Source of the DNA: Prasinococcaceae sp. CCMP 1430
Taxonomy: Eukaryota > Prasinodermophyta > Palmophyllophyceae > Prasinococcales > Prasinococcaceae
Assembly: GCA_013416795.1 (NCBI GenBank)
Contig: RQSC01000189.1
Location: forward strand, 1 to 23,494
Direction of reading: 5' to 3'
Length of the DNA stretch: 23,494 nt
The position numbers and the translations under genes were made by a program. The stretch's first letter is position 1. Each line of letters opens with the position of its first letter. The notes below the pieces were generated by a model. It saw nothing but the letters and a program-made list of their open reading frames with translations, did not search any database and was not told where the DNA came from. This document shows, piece by piece, positions 8,123 to 17,983 of the stretch.

Positions 8123-8225
8123 GAGGTTTTGTGGTCGCCCGTGGGTGTACGCGATGTTTCAATTATCGTGCTGAACGATTCAGTAGTTTACGGTGTATCA
8201 TCGATCGAACATTTCCCCAAAAAGA

Positions 8226-9391
8226 ATGCAAATTCATATCACAAACGCGCGGAGAGCACTACGAAATGCGGGCCACACGCGCCGCGCCCCCTGCTGCCGC
8301 TGCTGCGGCCGCTGCTGCCGGGGCGGCCCGCCGCGCGATTCTTTTGGCGCGGAACCGCGGCCGCGCGGCAAGAAGTTCCGCAAGTTCAAGCAGGAGCTCG
8401 TGCCCGACGAGGCGCCGGCCGCGCCTGCCGCGCCCGCCGAGCGGCCGACGCAGGTGCTGGGGCAGAAGGTGGAGGAGGTGGTGCGTGGCGCGCCGCGATC
8501 CTTCGTGCGCGCCGCCCAGCGCTCGTGGCCCGCGTAGGCGGGCTGCACCGCGCCGCCGCTGTTCCGTCCCTCGCGGGCGCGCTGAGGGGCGCTCGCGCTC
8601 AGCACTTACACACTCGCGCGCACACAAACACACACACACACCGCCCGCGAACACACTCGGCGGCCCCGCGGTGCGCTGCGCGCCTGCCGCCGCCCCCGAA
8701 AACCCGCGCCAAACCGCAACACACTCCGCGATTTGGGTGCAATTTGGATATCACGCCGGTGTTTTACGGGCCCGAAATGAAGAACCGCAAACCCTTTCCG
8801 CGTCGCGTGGATAAGGAAGGGCGTCTGCAGGTGGCGGCCCCGCGCGAGTGCGCCGCGCCTGCGCGCGCGCCGTTCGACCCGGCCCTCCCCTCCGCGCGCC
8901 CTCGCGCCTGGTGCTGACCCGGGACCGCTCCTGCTGCGCCGCGCGATCGCGCCGCGCGCGCCGCTGCCCGCCGCCGGCGCCGCCGCTGCGCATGGTCATC
9001 CCGCAGTTCACGGCGGTGCCGGGCGTGAAGTCCATCTACCAGTACAGCGCGGACGAGCCCAACCCGTTCGAGTTCGTCAAGCCCGACGATGAGTGGATCG
9101 ACGAGAAGTGCGTTCGCCGCGCGCCTGCCGTGCCCCCAGCCCGCCGCCGCGGCGCGCGTTCGGGAGCCGCACGCTGACCGCCGTGCCATTCGCGCCGTCG
9201 CGCTCCCTCTTCCGCAAAGGTTCAACGCGCTGGGCTGGTTTCTCGACAAGTACATCTACTTCGCGGCGGTGCTCGTTCTCATCACCGGCGGTGTAGCCGC
9301 CACCGCGTACAATGACGGCGCTGAGCAGTACGTGCCTCCCGGCGGTGACACGGGCGCCGGCGAGGAGATCGCGTCCAAGATGCTCTTCTGA
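8226..9391 (+). CDS. Small single-span membrane protein, four probable exons
   Basis: Proposed exons are 8226-8480, 8783-8830, 9007-9107 and 9220-9391. Introns are GTGCGT...ATGAAG, GTGGCG...CCGCAG and GTGCGT...AAAG. All phases agree and give 191 residues. The last junction (DDEWIDEK joined to FNALGWFLDKY) is the most secure. The C-terminal exon holds one transmembrane helix (YIYFAAVLVLITGGVAATAY) followed by a short tail (EEIASKMLF). The middle exons give FTAVPGVKSIYQYSADEPNP. The first exon contains GKKFRKFKQELVPDEAP and an Ala/Pro-rich segment after an Arg-rich N-terminus that could be an organelle presequence. I do not recognise the family; a thylakoid or mitochondrial inner membrane location is a guess. 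Alternatives are a start at the ATG at 8777 (MKNRKPFPRRVDKEGRLQ as first exon) or at 8992. The intron holds a CA-rich patch (8620-8641). Confidence 0.55.
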
Positions 9392-9563
9392 GCGTAATGT
9401 GTGTTTCTCCCCACGGGCGGCAAGGCGCGCGGCGCAGCGCGGCGCGGCGCATGCAGCCACCGGGGCGCCGGTCGTTGGCGCGCGCGCGCACACACACACA
9501 TGCGAGCGCTGCTTTGGGAATTCCTCTTGGACCAGCCTTAGTAGGCAGATGAGCGCCGAATCG

Positions 9564-12383
9564 CTAGCGGTCGGACGGGAGGGCGGCCGCGGCGCACGCC
9601 TCATCGAGGAGCTCCTCAGCCGCGGCGACGGCGCGCACCGTCTGGCTCCCTGGGCTTCGCTCTGACGGATGGGCAGCATCCGCGCACGCCTCGTCGATGG
9701 GCTCGTTGGCGACTGCGACGGCGTGTGCCGTCGCGCTGACAACGGGGCACTCCTGCTCGGCGCCTGCGCTGTCCCCAGACCTCGGATCCTTCTCGCCGGC
9801 ACCTCCAGCAACGCCCTTGTCTCCCTCGCCGTCATCCATCTCAGCGTAGCGCCGCGCGAGGAGTGCGCTCGCCGCTCGCGCGAGCGCGGCAGGTAGCGCG
9901 GCGATGGCAGCCTCGCGCGCCATGTCCTCTTTCCGTGTAGGGTCGTCGTCAGGTGCCTCGTAGTCGAGCTCCGGGGCGGTGAAGGAAGGGTCGAGCGCGC
10001 CGGAGCCGGTCGCGGCCCGCGGCTCGGCCTCGCCAGTGCCGTCGTCAGTGTCACCTCCGCCACTCAAGTGAGCAATTCCCGCAGGATGCGTAGGTACGTG
10101 CACATGCAGCGCGCTTTCGCGCGCCGCATGGAGCGGCGCAGCTGCTGCAAGCTCCTCGAGCATGCGGGCAACCTCAGCGGCACTCGATTCTTCCCTCGGG
10201 CTCTCCCCTTCCGCATCCATCATGGTGCTCGCCCTGAGCACATCGTCTGCAGCGCAGACGTCGCCATGCTCCTCGATGCCATCATCCGGCGGCAATGGGT
10301 ACCTCGTTCCCCCGCTGAAATCGCCGTCCCCGTACTCGTCGTCGCTCTCATCGTGGGCATCGTCGCCCGGAGCGCCGGGTTCGGGCGCGAAAACCTCACT
10401 AGCAAGCCCCTCAAGCCCACCCAGCCCACTGGCGGCGTTGCCTCCGCTGCCGCTCGGGCCTCGCTCCGGCGCCTGATGAAATGGCTCACCGAAAGCGCCC
10501 TCGCGGCCACTCTCACGCGGCGAGAGCCGCGGCGTGCGCGTGGCCGTGCGCGCGTCGCCGCGCTTCCCGCCCGCGGCTGTACCGTCGTTGCGATCGCGGG
10601 CCGAACCCGCATTTGCGGCACTCGCGCTGTCGATCGACCGGCGGCGGCGCACTTTGGCTATTTCCAGCGAAGGCACCGCGGAGTTCTTCACGGGCTGCCG
10701 CAGCCTTGCGCTAAGCACCTGTGTCAGCTCGACGTCGCCCCAGTTCACCTCTTCGGCGGCCAGTGCGGCGGCCTCTCGGCTTCGCTCGGTGAGTTGCAGG
10801 GGAGGCGGCGTAGGAATCCCAGCTCGCGGGTCGAGCTCTTCGCCAAGCTGGAGCTCTTCGGGCTTGACGAGCCCCCGCTGCACGGCTACAAGAATTTGTG
10901 TGAGGTGGTCAACATCCTCGTGCAGGAGCGACACGTCGTTGGTGGCTTGAGCAAGCTCCTCGCGGAGAGTCTCCACCTTCCCAGCGGAAATTGCCTCGCG
11001 CCCCTCGGCCTCCAGTGCGCGCTCATTTGCCTGCCGGGCGCGTTCGTCCGCCTGGCGGGCAATCTCCTCGCACTCACGCTCGCGCTCCTCTCCGAGCGCT
11101 TCTCGCGACTCCGCAGCTGCGAGCAGGCCCTCAGCCTGTGCCAAGCGCGCCTCGTACGCAGCCGTCTGTTCGTCAAGCGCGAGTCGCAGACTTGCGCAGC
11201 GTGCCTCGAGGCGCGCCACGGTCGCAGCAGCGGTCACATCCTGGAACGCGTGCGCGTGCGCATCCGCGGTGGCCTTAGCCGCTGCCGCGGCCACGCGAGC
11301 GCGCGCCTGCGATTGCATCGGTGACCCTTTGGTCACCTGTCCAGCAGCAGAGGCAGCGCGCGCTCCAGCAATGGCCACAGACGCGCGCGCAGCCGCTGCC
11401 GAACCGTCAGCGCCAGCGACCGCGCCCGAGACCTCGCAGGAGACGCCCTTGTCGAACCTCTCACTCTCCTCGCGGTGAAAGCCGCCGGAAAACCCGGCGA
11501 AGTGCGCGGACGTCGTGCTATTCCCCCCTCCAAGGCCTTGCAAATCGACGACGGCGGCGTGACACGCGGCGCCCTGGGTGCTATCCACAGAGCCATGCCC
11601 GTGCGCCAACATCGCGAGGTCGGGACGCGCGCCCTCGACCGAGCCGGGCTTTGCCCACTCGTGCCCCCCCACGCTCGCGAAGCTAGCGCTGGGAGCAGTG
11701 CTACTCCCTGCGGCCGCGGCGGCCCCCTCGCTCTCATCCCCCTTCCACGCCGGACGCGGTGGCAGCATGCGCTCAACCTGCGCTTCCGTGAGCATTTGAC
11801 CACTCCTGGAGCTCGTGTAAAGTGAGTAAGCAGCCGCCGTCCGCCGGTCGATGTGCGCGGCGTACGCACGCTGCGCGCGCGTGGTCGGCTGCGCGGACTG
11901 CACACGCCGCCGCCCCTTGGACGGGTGCACGCCCATGACAGGTAGCGAGTTTTCCACCCACAGGTCGGGGGCTGCCAACGGTTGAGTGCGGCGCCCGTCG
12001 GCGGTGCTCGCGTGCCCCTTGCTCACGTGCCCCTTCCCCGGCGCGCCCACGTTAGGTGCCGACCGCACCTCCTCGAGCGGGCGCGCATGCGTGCGCGCCT
12101 CGCGTGCCCTGCGCCGTCGCGTGCCGCCGCAACCGTCGCTGCCTCCCGCACCGCTCGTCCCGCCGAGCCCCTTCCCGACGACGAGCGCTTCGAGCCCCCC
12201 CACCGGTTGCGCCGCTCCAGCGTCCGCGCCGTTCCCCGAGGCCTCAGGCGCGCCATGCGGCGGACGCACCGCCGGCATGGCGCCGCGCCGTGCCTCTCCC
12301 GAGGCGCTCGGCCCCGCGCTGCAACCCACCCTCAACCCCTCCCCTCCCGGCCGCGCATCATCCACAACATCACCTCCACCCAT
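9564..12383 (-). CDS. Large coiled-coil protein of unknown function
   Basis: 939 residues from an ATG at 12383 (MGGGDVVDDARPGG) to TAG at 9564, with no intron. Residues 1-375 are low-complexity Gly/Ala/Ser-rich with a conserved-looking island (RRRVQSAQPTTRAQRAYAAH, then AYSLYTSSRSGQMLTEAQVE). About 380-515 is a coiled coil: VARLEARCASLRLALDEQ, then Glu/Arg-rich heptads (REALGEERERECEEIARQ), ending near VQRGLVKPEELQLGEELD. After this comes a long acidic, Ser/Gly/Ala-rich tail with patches such as DDAHDESDDEYGDGDF. The last ~60 residues contain two tandem copies of a ~23-residue unit (see finding). There is no signal peptide or membrane span. It is probably a cytoskeletal, centrosomal or scaffold-type protein by composition only; no family is recognised. 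It is convergent with the membrane-protein gene to its left and divergent from the gene at 13118. Confidence 0.75.
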   Translation of the reverse strand: MGGGDVVDDARPGGEGLRVGCSAGPSASGEARRGAMPAVRPPHGAPEASGNGADAGAAQPVGGLEALVVGKGLGGTSGAGGSDGCGGTRRRRAREARTHARPLEEVRSAPNVGAPGKGHVSKGHASTADGRRTQPLAAPDLWVENSLPVMGVHPSKGRRRVQSAQPTTRAQRAYAAHIDRRTAAAYSLYTSSRSGQMLTEAQVERMLPPRPAWKGDESEGAAAAAGSSTAPSASFASVGGHEWAKPGSVEGARPDLAMLAHGHGSVDSTQGAACHAAVVDLQGLGGGNSTTSAHFAGFSGGFHREESERFDKGVSCEVSGAVAGADGSAAAARASVAIAGARAASAAGQVTKGSPMQSQARARVAAAAAKATADAHAHAFQDVTAAATVARLEARCASLRLALDEQTAAYEARLAQAEGLLAAAESREALGEERERECEEIARQADERARQANERALEAEGREAISAGKVETLREELAQATNDVSLLHEDVDHLTQILVAVQRGLVKPEELQLGEELDPRAGIPTPPPLQLTERSREAAALAAEEVNWGDVELTQVLSARLRQPVKNSAVPSLEIAKVRRRRSIDSASAANAGSARDRNDGTAAGGKRGDARTATRTPRLSPRESGREGAFGEPFHQAPERGPSGSGGNAASGLGGLEGLASEVFAPEPGAPGDDAHDESDDEYGDGDFSGGTRYPLPPDDGIEEHGDVCAADDVLRASTMMDAEGESPREESSAAEVARMLEELAAAAPLHAARESALHVHVPTHPAGIAHLSGGGDTDDGTGEAEPRAATGSGALDPSFTAPELDYEAPDDDPTRKEDMAREAAIAALPAALARAASALLARRYAEMDDGEGDKGVAGGAGEKDPRSGDSAGAEQECPVVSATAHAVAVANEPIDEACADAAHPSERSPGSQTVRAVAAAEELLDEACAAAALPSDR

Positions 12384-13117
12384 ACGCCTCCCTCGCCGCC
12401 CTGTGCGTCGATCTCCGGCCCCGCCCGCCTGCGCCGCTCGGCCAGCTGGCGCGCGAGCGCGCGGGGGAACTCCCGGCGGCGCGCGCCCACATCTACCACA
12501 TCCACATCCGCGCGGCGCCCCGAACTGGATCCGCGGCAGCTATTCGCCCTCGCTTCGCGCGCCTCGCTCGGTGGGACGCGGCGACGCCATCTCGGATCAG
12601 ATTCCCGGCAAGGCCCACCACCGACCGACCGACCCACCAACCAGCCAGCCGGGTCTGAAGAAGTTTTTTTTTGTTTCCCGTCGAACCATGGGCGAATCAA
12701 AAAGTTTGGCAAAAACAGACAAACGAGACGAGGGCAAACAGACCGACCCAACCTTCGGAAAAGTGCCTCGGTCGGTCGGAGGAACACCATTTTTTGTCGT
12801 TGCGCAACAGCCCATAAAACACACTGCAAAGGGACCTCAAAAAAAAAAAAGGCGAGGAGAAAAGTGAAGGGGGAGAATTGTAGCCGTTGTGCGGGGTGTC
12901 ACCCCACTGCGATTGGGCCACATCAAATCGCATTGGTTTCGCGCGGCCGTCGCCCGGAGGGGGGCGGCGTCGACGCCCGCGCGCGAATCGCGCCCATCGG
13001 AACGCATTCGGTGTGGGGAGCGCGCGCGCGCGCCGGCCGCCGAAGGTCAGTGGCAGCAACGCCAAACGCAGATGCGTATTGAGAGCGGGGGACTCGGCGA
13101 GCTCAGTGTGCGGCGCC
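12384..13117. other. Divergent intergenic region
   Basis: Separates the starts of two divergent genes. 12660-12860 is noticeably richer in A/T than the rest, with a T9 run (about 12666-12674) and an A12 run (about 12839-12850). A small inverted repeat GGGGTG-T-CACCCC lies near 12893-12906. On the plus strand about 12390-12500 reads somewhat protein-like (LAALCVDLRPRPPAPLGQLA), but has no supportable start or splice sites. It is taken as the shared promoter region. Confidence 0.5.
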
Positions 13118-15116
13118 ATGGCGACCGAGGCGGCGGCCACGCCGCGCGAGCGCACGCCGGTGCGTTTAGGAAGGGGCAGGATAGGGGCGCGGGCGGGCGC
13201 CCAGGGCAGGGAGCGCTTTCGGCCGTGCGTGTGAAGGGTGGAAAGTGGGAGGAACTCGGAGCGTTGCCCTTACGCGAGGTGTGGGGTTGGGGTCGGCGAC
13301 CACGCGGCTGACGCACGCGCCGCTGGCCGCATGTTCTGCTGACGCTCGCGCGCGCGTAGATGGGCGTGCGCGACGGCAACGCGAGCTCGCCGACCGAGTG
13401 GGGCTCGTACCAAAAGGCCCCGACGTCGAACGCCGCGCGCGCCGGCCTGCGCTCCGGCGCCACGCCGGTGTCGTGGGAGGACGTCGCGACGCCCTCTGCC
13501 GGCGAAGCCAAGGTGAGCGCGCGAGCAGCTCGGCGCTTCGCCGCCTGCACCCCGTGTTGGGATCACCCCCCCGACGACGCGCGTGCTCGGACCCATGTGC
13601 TGACACACAGCGAGCTTGTCCGCGCCCGCGGCACGCACAGACTCCTTCCTCCGCAAAGAGCCAAGCCTTCGCCACGCCGTCCAGCGCCCGCCGCCTCTCG
13701 CGGACCACCGGTGCAGGAGCGTGCTCGCCAGCTGCGTGGGCCCGCGCGGTGGCCATTCTCGCCGACGCGGAGGAGGAGGAGGAGGTGAAGGCTGAAAGAG
13801 CAGACGAAAATGAGGACGTCGCCGCAGACAGCGATGTCGAGGCCGATGGTGCCCAGCCCGACTCGCCCGACTCGCCCGCGGACTCCCTTTCCTCGGATGG
13901 TTCTCCGGTGATCGAGGTGCGCCTCTCACCAGCGGCCATCTCGCCGCCGAACATCGAGCACGCAACAACGCCCGTGGTTGCTGCGATCACGCCCGAAGCT
14001 GTGGCCACGCCTGCGGCAGTGACGCCGCCCGGCGACAACGCGTTGGCCGCCGCGCTCCTGGCCACCGCCCTGACTACCCCTATGAGCTGCATGAGCAAGG
14101 TGGAGGAGCTCGCCGAGGCCGATCAGGAGCAGGGCATCGAGCTCCTGGGTATGGCTGCGGCCGCGACGTGGGCATTCGCGTGCCTCAAGGCCACCCTTGA
14201 GACGCGCGCCGCGGCGGCTGCGGCCGCGGAGAGTGCTGCGAACGCCGCGCTGCCGACTGTGACGCTCGCGGCAGACAGGGTGCTCGCCGCTGCAGGCGCC
14301 GCGATGCCGACTGTGACGCTCGCGGCAGACAAGATGATCGCCGCCGCGAGCGCCGCGCTGCCGGCTGTGACGTTCGCGGCAGAAAAGGTCGCCGTATACA
14401 CCGAGACGGCCAAGGCCGCCGCCGCCGCTGCCATGCCGACGGTGACACTCGCGGCAGACAAGATGGTCACCGCGTACGCAGAAACAGCCAAGGCCGCCGT
14501 TACTGCCGCCGCCGCGGCGGCGCCCGTCGCGAGCACGGCTGCGGCCTCGGCTGCGAAGCCTCTCGGCGCTGCTGCCGCCGCGATGGTCACCGCACCTGCC
14601 GCGCCCATGGCGTTGGCCCTGGCCGCTTCGGCGCCGGCGCTCGGTTGCGCGCTCACCACTTGGGGGGTCGTTGTGGCACTCACCGCGCACGTCGCCAGTG
14701 CGGGCATGGGAGCGCTCGCCAACCTCGCAACGAGGCAGCTCAGCGCATCCGCGTCCGCCTGGGCCGCGGTGGTCGCTCCAGTGCTGGCAAGCCCCGTCAC
14801 ACCAACTGTGAAACCTGCTGCCGTGCCAGCGCCGCGCGTGACATTCGCCTCGCCGACCTTCGCATCGCCCGAAGTTGCCGGGACCCCGTCGGGCTTCATT
14901 GCCGCCGACACGCCCGCGCCGAGCACGCTGCGCCGCTCCGTGAGAAAGCGCCGCGTGTCGGTGCGCCTCGCGAGCCCCAAAGGGATGGGCGCCAGCACGC
15001 CTGGCCTGCCCCCCCTTCAATTCTTGGACTCGTCTTCGCCAACTGCGGCGATGACCTCTGCAACTCCGAGGCGCTCTGGGCGCATTGCCAGGCGCAAGTC
15101 CTCCAGCGGGCTCTGA
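13118..15116 (+). CDS. Ala-rich repeat protein with basic nuclear-type C-terminus (three exons)
   Basis: Exons are 13118-13159, 13360-13512 and 13641-15116. Introns are GTGCGT...GCGTAG (200 nt) and GTGAGC...CGCACAG (128 nt), all phase 0, giving 556 residues. The N-terminus (MATEAAATPRERTP, then MGVRDGNASSPTEWGSYQKA) and the next exon are rich in Thr-Pro/Ser-Pro sites (ATPSAGEAK|TPSSAK...FATPSSARRL). An acidic stretch (DAEEEEEVKAERADENEDVA) follows. The centre has four copies of [LM]P[TA]VT[LF]AA[DE][RK] with Ala-rich spacers, then a hydrophobic Ala/Val segment (LGCALTTWGVVVALTAHVAS). The C-terminus has LRRSVRKRR and PRRSGRIARR with more S-P sites (FASPTFASPEVAGTP). RRSxR-type basic motifs with proline-directed sites suggest a nuclear or chromatin-associated, possibly cell-cycle phosphorylated protein, while the Ala-rich repeats resemble amphipathic helices. 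No family is recognised. Confidence 0.8.
14240..14500 (+). repeat. Internal repeat units in the Ala-rich protein gene
   Basis: The core TGCCGACTGTGACGCTCGCG and close variants start at 14251, 14305, 14359 and 14434. Spacings are 54, 54 and 75 nt (18, 18 and 25 codons), so all keep frame. The third unit is the most diverged (PAVTFAAEK). Confidence 0.9.
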
Positions 15117-15517
15117 GCATTGCGAGGCCTCGCACCCTCGGAAGAGCACCAGGCCAAGGCGCAAGGTACCTCGGTGTTGCATGCACACGCGGTGCCGCGC
15201 GCGTAGCATTGACCCCTCGCACATGGCCCCACGGTGCTCGCGCTCGACGAAGCGCTCGCAGACCCGGGCACGCCAGCGCGCACACGAGGGCACCACGCCC
15301 ACGAACAAAGGCTAGATTGCGACCCCTGTAACATACGTCCCACGAAACTCACGATCAGGGGAGCATGCTCCGAAGCTACTAGTGGAGAATAGGAGCCCTG
15401 ACTTACAGCCCGCACGGAGGAGAGCGCATACGCTCCGGTGGTACACTAGGGCGTGCGAGCGCACGGTTGCAGTTCCTGTAGGATCCTAGCAGCTCGCCGC
15501 CGGCAGCGCGCGCGAAT
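15117..15517. other. Convergent intergenic region
   Basis: Lies between the 3' ends of two convergent genes. No coding potential or recognisable RNA gene is seen. No canonical AATAAA signal is visible for either gene. Confidence 0.55.
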
Positions 15518-17610
15518 TTACTTGGAGCTGTCCTCCGCCGGCTTGGAGGCTGAACCTTCGCCCACGGCTGGTGTGCCATTCTTGAGTGGCTGTTTCGTAG
15601 TGGATGCTTCCGCTTTCGCGGCGTCCTCTGCATCGCGCTTCTCCTGCACGTACTTGGGGATCTCCCAGCGGCCTTCGCCAAGCAGGAAGACGGCGCCCGC
15701 CTGCTGCAGTGCGATGACGTCGTCACAGTACTCGTCATTGCACTCGTTCAACACCTCCTCCGGGTCGTGCTTCTCGAGCATCATGTCCCACACCTCGGGG
15801 AGCGCAGTGCCTGTCACAGTCAGCTTGTTGCTTTCCTGGAAAGTCTTGAGCGCGTTCTCGGTCGAGTCGCCGAATTGCCACCACTCCATGTCCTCGTCGC
15901 CGCAGAAGAAACCCTCCCTCGCGAGAACCAGCTGCAGGTAGCGAACACTCACGCCGCCATCGCCGTACATGAGCATTTGGCGCTTGACGGTTTCGCTGGC
16001 ACTCGTCGTGCTCGTGCTTTTCGAGGCACTGGCATCATCCTTGGATTCCTTCGTCGACACGGTCGCGGTCTTCTCCTTCGTGGTGGCGGTGGTGGTGGTT
16101 GTCACGCTCGCGCTGGCGACGGGGCGGGGTGGCGTCACCGGCGTGGTGCTGTCCTTCTCAGACGCCTTGTCGTCGTCTCGTTTGCTCGCCCCATCCGCGT
16201 CTTTCGGCTTGTCCGCCTCCCCCTTCGCTGCCTCGACGGGTCCCAGCAGTGCCTCCCACGTGGGCGCGTCGGCAATGCCCGTCTCCTCGAGCCCGTTACA
16301 CGCTTGGTAGAAGAAGAGCGCTTCCTGCGTACCGCCCTGGAAGAGCCACTCCTCCATGTCCTCGTCACCGGGATGGAATCCCGCGTCGTCGAGTGCCTTG
16401 TGCAGAGTGGCCATCCACTTGATGTCATCGGCGCCCATGCTCAGCACGGGCCTCTCGCCGGGCGGGATATCACCCACCGGGTTGAACTCGACGGGCAGGT
16501 CGCTCTTTGGTGCCGATGCGGGCGCCTCGCCAGCGCCCGCGAGAGCGCCTAGCGGGTCCTTGGCGGCGGCCTTGGCGGGCGTCGCGGGCTCGCCGGCAGG
16601 AGCCTCGTCGAAGAGCGGATCGTAGGGCACTTCTTCTTCGTCCTTCCGCTCCTTCTGCTCCGCCTTCTCCTGCTCTTCCTCCACGGTGTCCGCAGCCTGA
16701 GGCTGAAAGCTCGCCTTCACCTGCTTGTCCTCGCCATCGGAGTCGTATGCGGAGACATCGACGGCTGGCGGCTCGATTTGCGGCGGCGGGCCCTGCCGTG
16801 GCTCTGGCATGGCCACGAGCTTCGACTGCGTCAGCCTTAGCGCCGACACGAGCTCGCGGCGCATCTCGCTGAGCTCGTGCCTCAGAGAGCGCGCCTCGTC
16901 GAGGTGCTGCCGGCGCTCTTTGTTCCATTCGGCGCGCTCGCGCTCCCAGCTCTCCTCGCGCTTACGCCAGCTCGCCTCGATCTCCGCGACGCGCTCCTCC
17001 ATGCGCGCGTCCTTGATTTCCATCATGCTCTCCTGCACCTCGACCACCTGCGCGAGCTCGCCCACGGCGTCGAGCGCCTGCTTGCGCTCGGCCTTCTTCT
17101 CGGCCTTCTTCTCGGCCTTCTTGTCCGCCTTCTTCTTGCGCACCGCCCGCGCGCGGGGCGCGCGTCGCTCGTACCCGGCCGGATCGGCCTTGGGGATGGC
17201 CATCGGCATGCCTCCCTGCGCCGACTGCGCCGACAGCGCCTTCATCGCCGCCACCGCCGCCGCCCGCTCTTGGCTCTTCGCTCGGCGCGCTCGGCGCGGC
17301 GCGTACGCACCTCGGTGGTGAGCGCGCGCAGGATGGCGGCCCGCCGCGAGCCGTGCACGGTGGCCATCACCTGCACGCGCGACGCCTGCACCTGCTGCGG
17401 CATCGCGTGCGCCGCGTAGTACGCCTGCTGCTGCGCGTGCGCGAACTGCAGCTGCTGCATGGCGAGCTGCTGCTGCTGCTGCTGCTGCTGCTGCGCCTGC
17501 TGCTGCTGCTGCTGCGCCTGCGCGGCCACCGCCTGCTGCGTCTGCGCGGCGGCGGCGCCCGCCACGGCGGCTTGCGACGCCGCGAACCCGGCCTGCGGCA
17601 CCGCGGCCAA
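15518..17610 (-). CDS. Gln-rich/coiled-coil protein with two peptidoglycan-binding-like domains
   Basis: From the TAA at 15518 the frame is continuous back to about 17275 (586 codons). It has a Lys-rich charged region (KKKADKKAEKKAEKKAERK), a coiled coil (VAEIEASWRKREESWERERA), an acidic linker, and two related helical domains: one near 16240-16410 (GFHPGDEDMEEWLF...QEALFFYQ) and one near 15775-15950 (GFFCGDEDMEWWQF...NALKTFQ). They are separated by a Ser/Thr/Lys linker. The domains fit the PG_binding_1 fold; plant plastid proteins of the PTAC5 type carry similar domains, so a plastid role is possible (recalled, not searched). Upstream, a second frame (about 17610-17312) encodes poly-Gln and QQAYYAAHAMPQQVQASRVQ. 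It can be joined in phase 0 by an intron starting GTGCGT at 17310 and ending at AAG (17276) or GAG (17267), only 35-44 nt long; a sequence indel is the alternative. The 5' end is not fixed. The first ATG in the Gln frame is at 17460. Confidence 0.75.
17467..17514 (-). repeat. (CAG)n trinucleotide repeat encoding poly-Gln
   Basis: CTG x9 at 17467-17493, a CGC interruption, then CTG x6 at 17497-17514 on the plus strand. On the minus strand this reads as Gln6-Ala-Gln9. Tracts of this kind vary in length between alleles. Confidence 0.95.
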
Positions 17611-17952
17611 TCATGTGGTCCGCCCTCGTGGGCATGACGGCCCTCCCCTGGCCCGCACGAGGGTGCGCATCGCGCGCACACCACCAACGCCGCCGCGGCG
17701 TTTTCCGCATGCGTTTTGACCTGCGGGGCGCAGAGATATCGTTTATCTCGGCGCGCGGGAAAATATCGCGAGTTGATGGCCCTATGAACGAATGGTGAAT
17801 GATGAATGAATGCGGTTGATCTGTTGGTGATGACTGACTGCTGCGGTTGGGACGTGTTGGGAGTGAGCTGGAGCTGCTGTGATGTGCTTTGCTTTGGGGT
17901 GAAGGCGGGTGCGCGCGCTCGCCACAGGGCGCGCGGGAGGGGTGCGGCCTCG

Positions 17953-17983
<31 letters not shown>

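Larger units (their letters stand above)
7884..8133 (-). repeat. Shared promoter/leader element, copy 2
   Basis: Near-identical partner of 5985-6240, offset by 1899 bp. It lies 261 bp upstream of the LRR start codon, on the same relative strand and at nearly the same distance as copy 1 from its gene. The similarity stops abruptly at 7884, where the sense strand of this copy continues GTGACC then GTGCGT (a donor-like sequence) while copy 1 continues GTGACG GGCGCT. Confidence 0.9.

Noticed and set aside
12390-12660. Possible plus-strand coding segment (LAALCVDLRPRPPAPLGQLA...)
   Set aside because: It overlaps the start of the coiled-coil gene's promoter side, lacks a start codon and splice sites, and ends in low-complexity sequence.
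12660-12860. Retroposed sequence suggested by the A12 run
   Set aside because: No target-site duplication or recognisable source gene is seen. The A and T runs are probably ordinary AT-richer promoter DNA.
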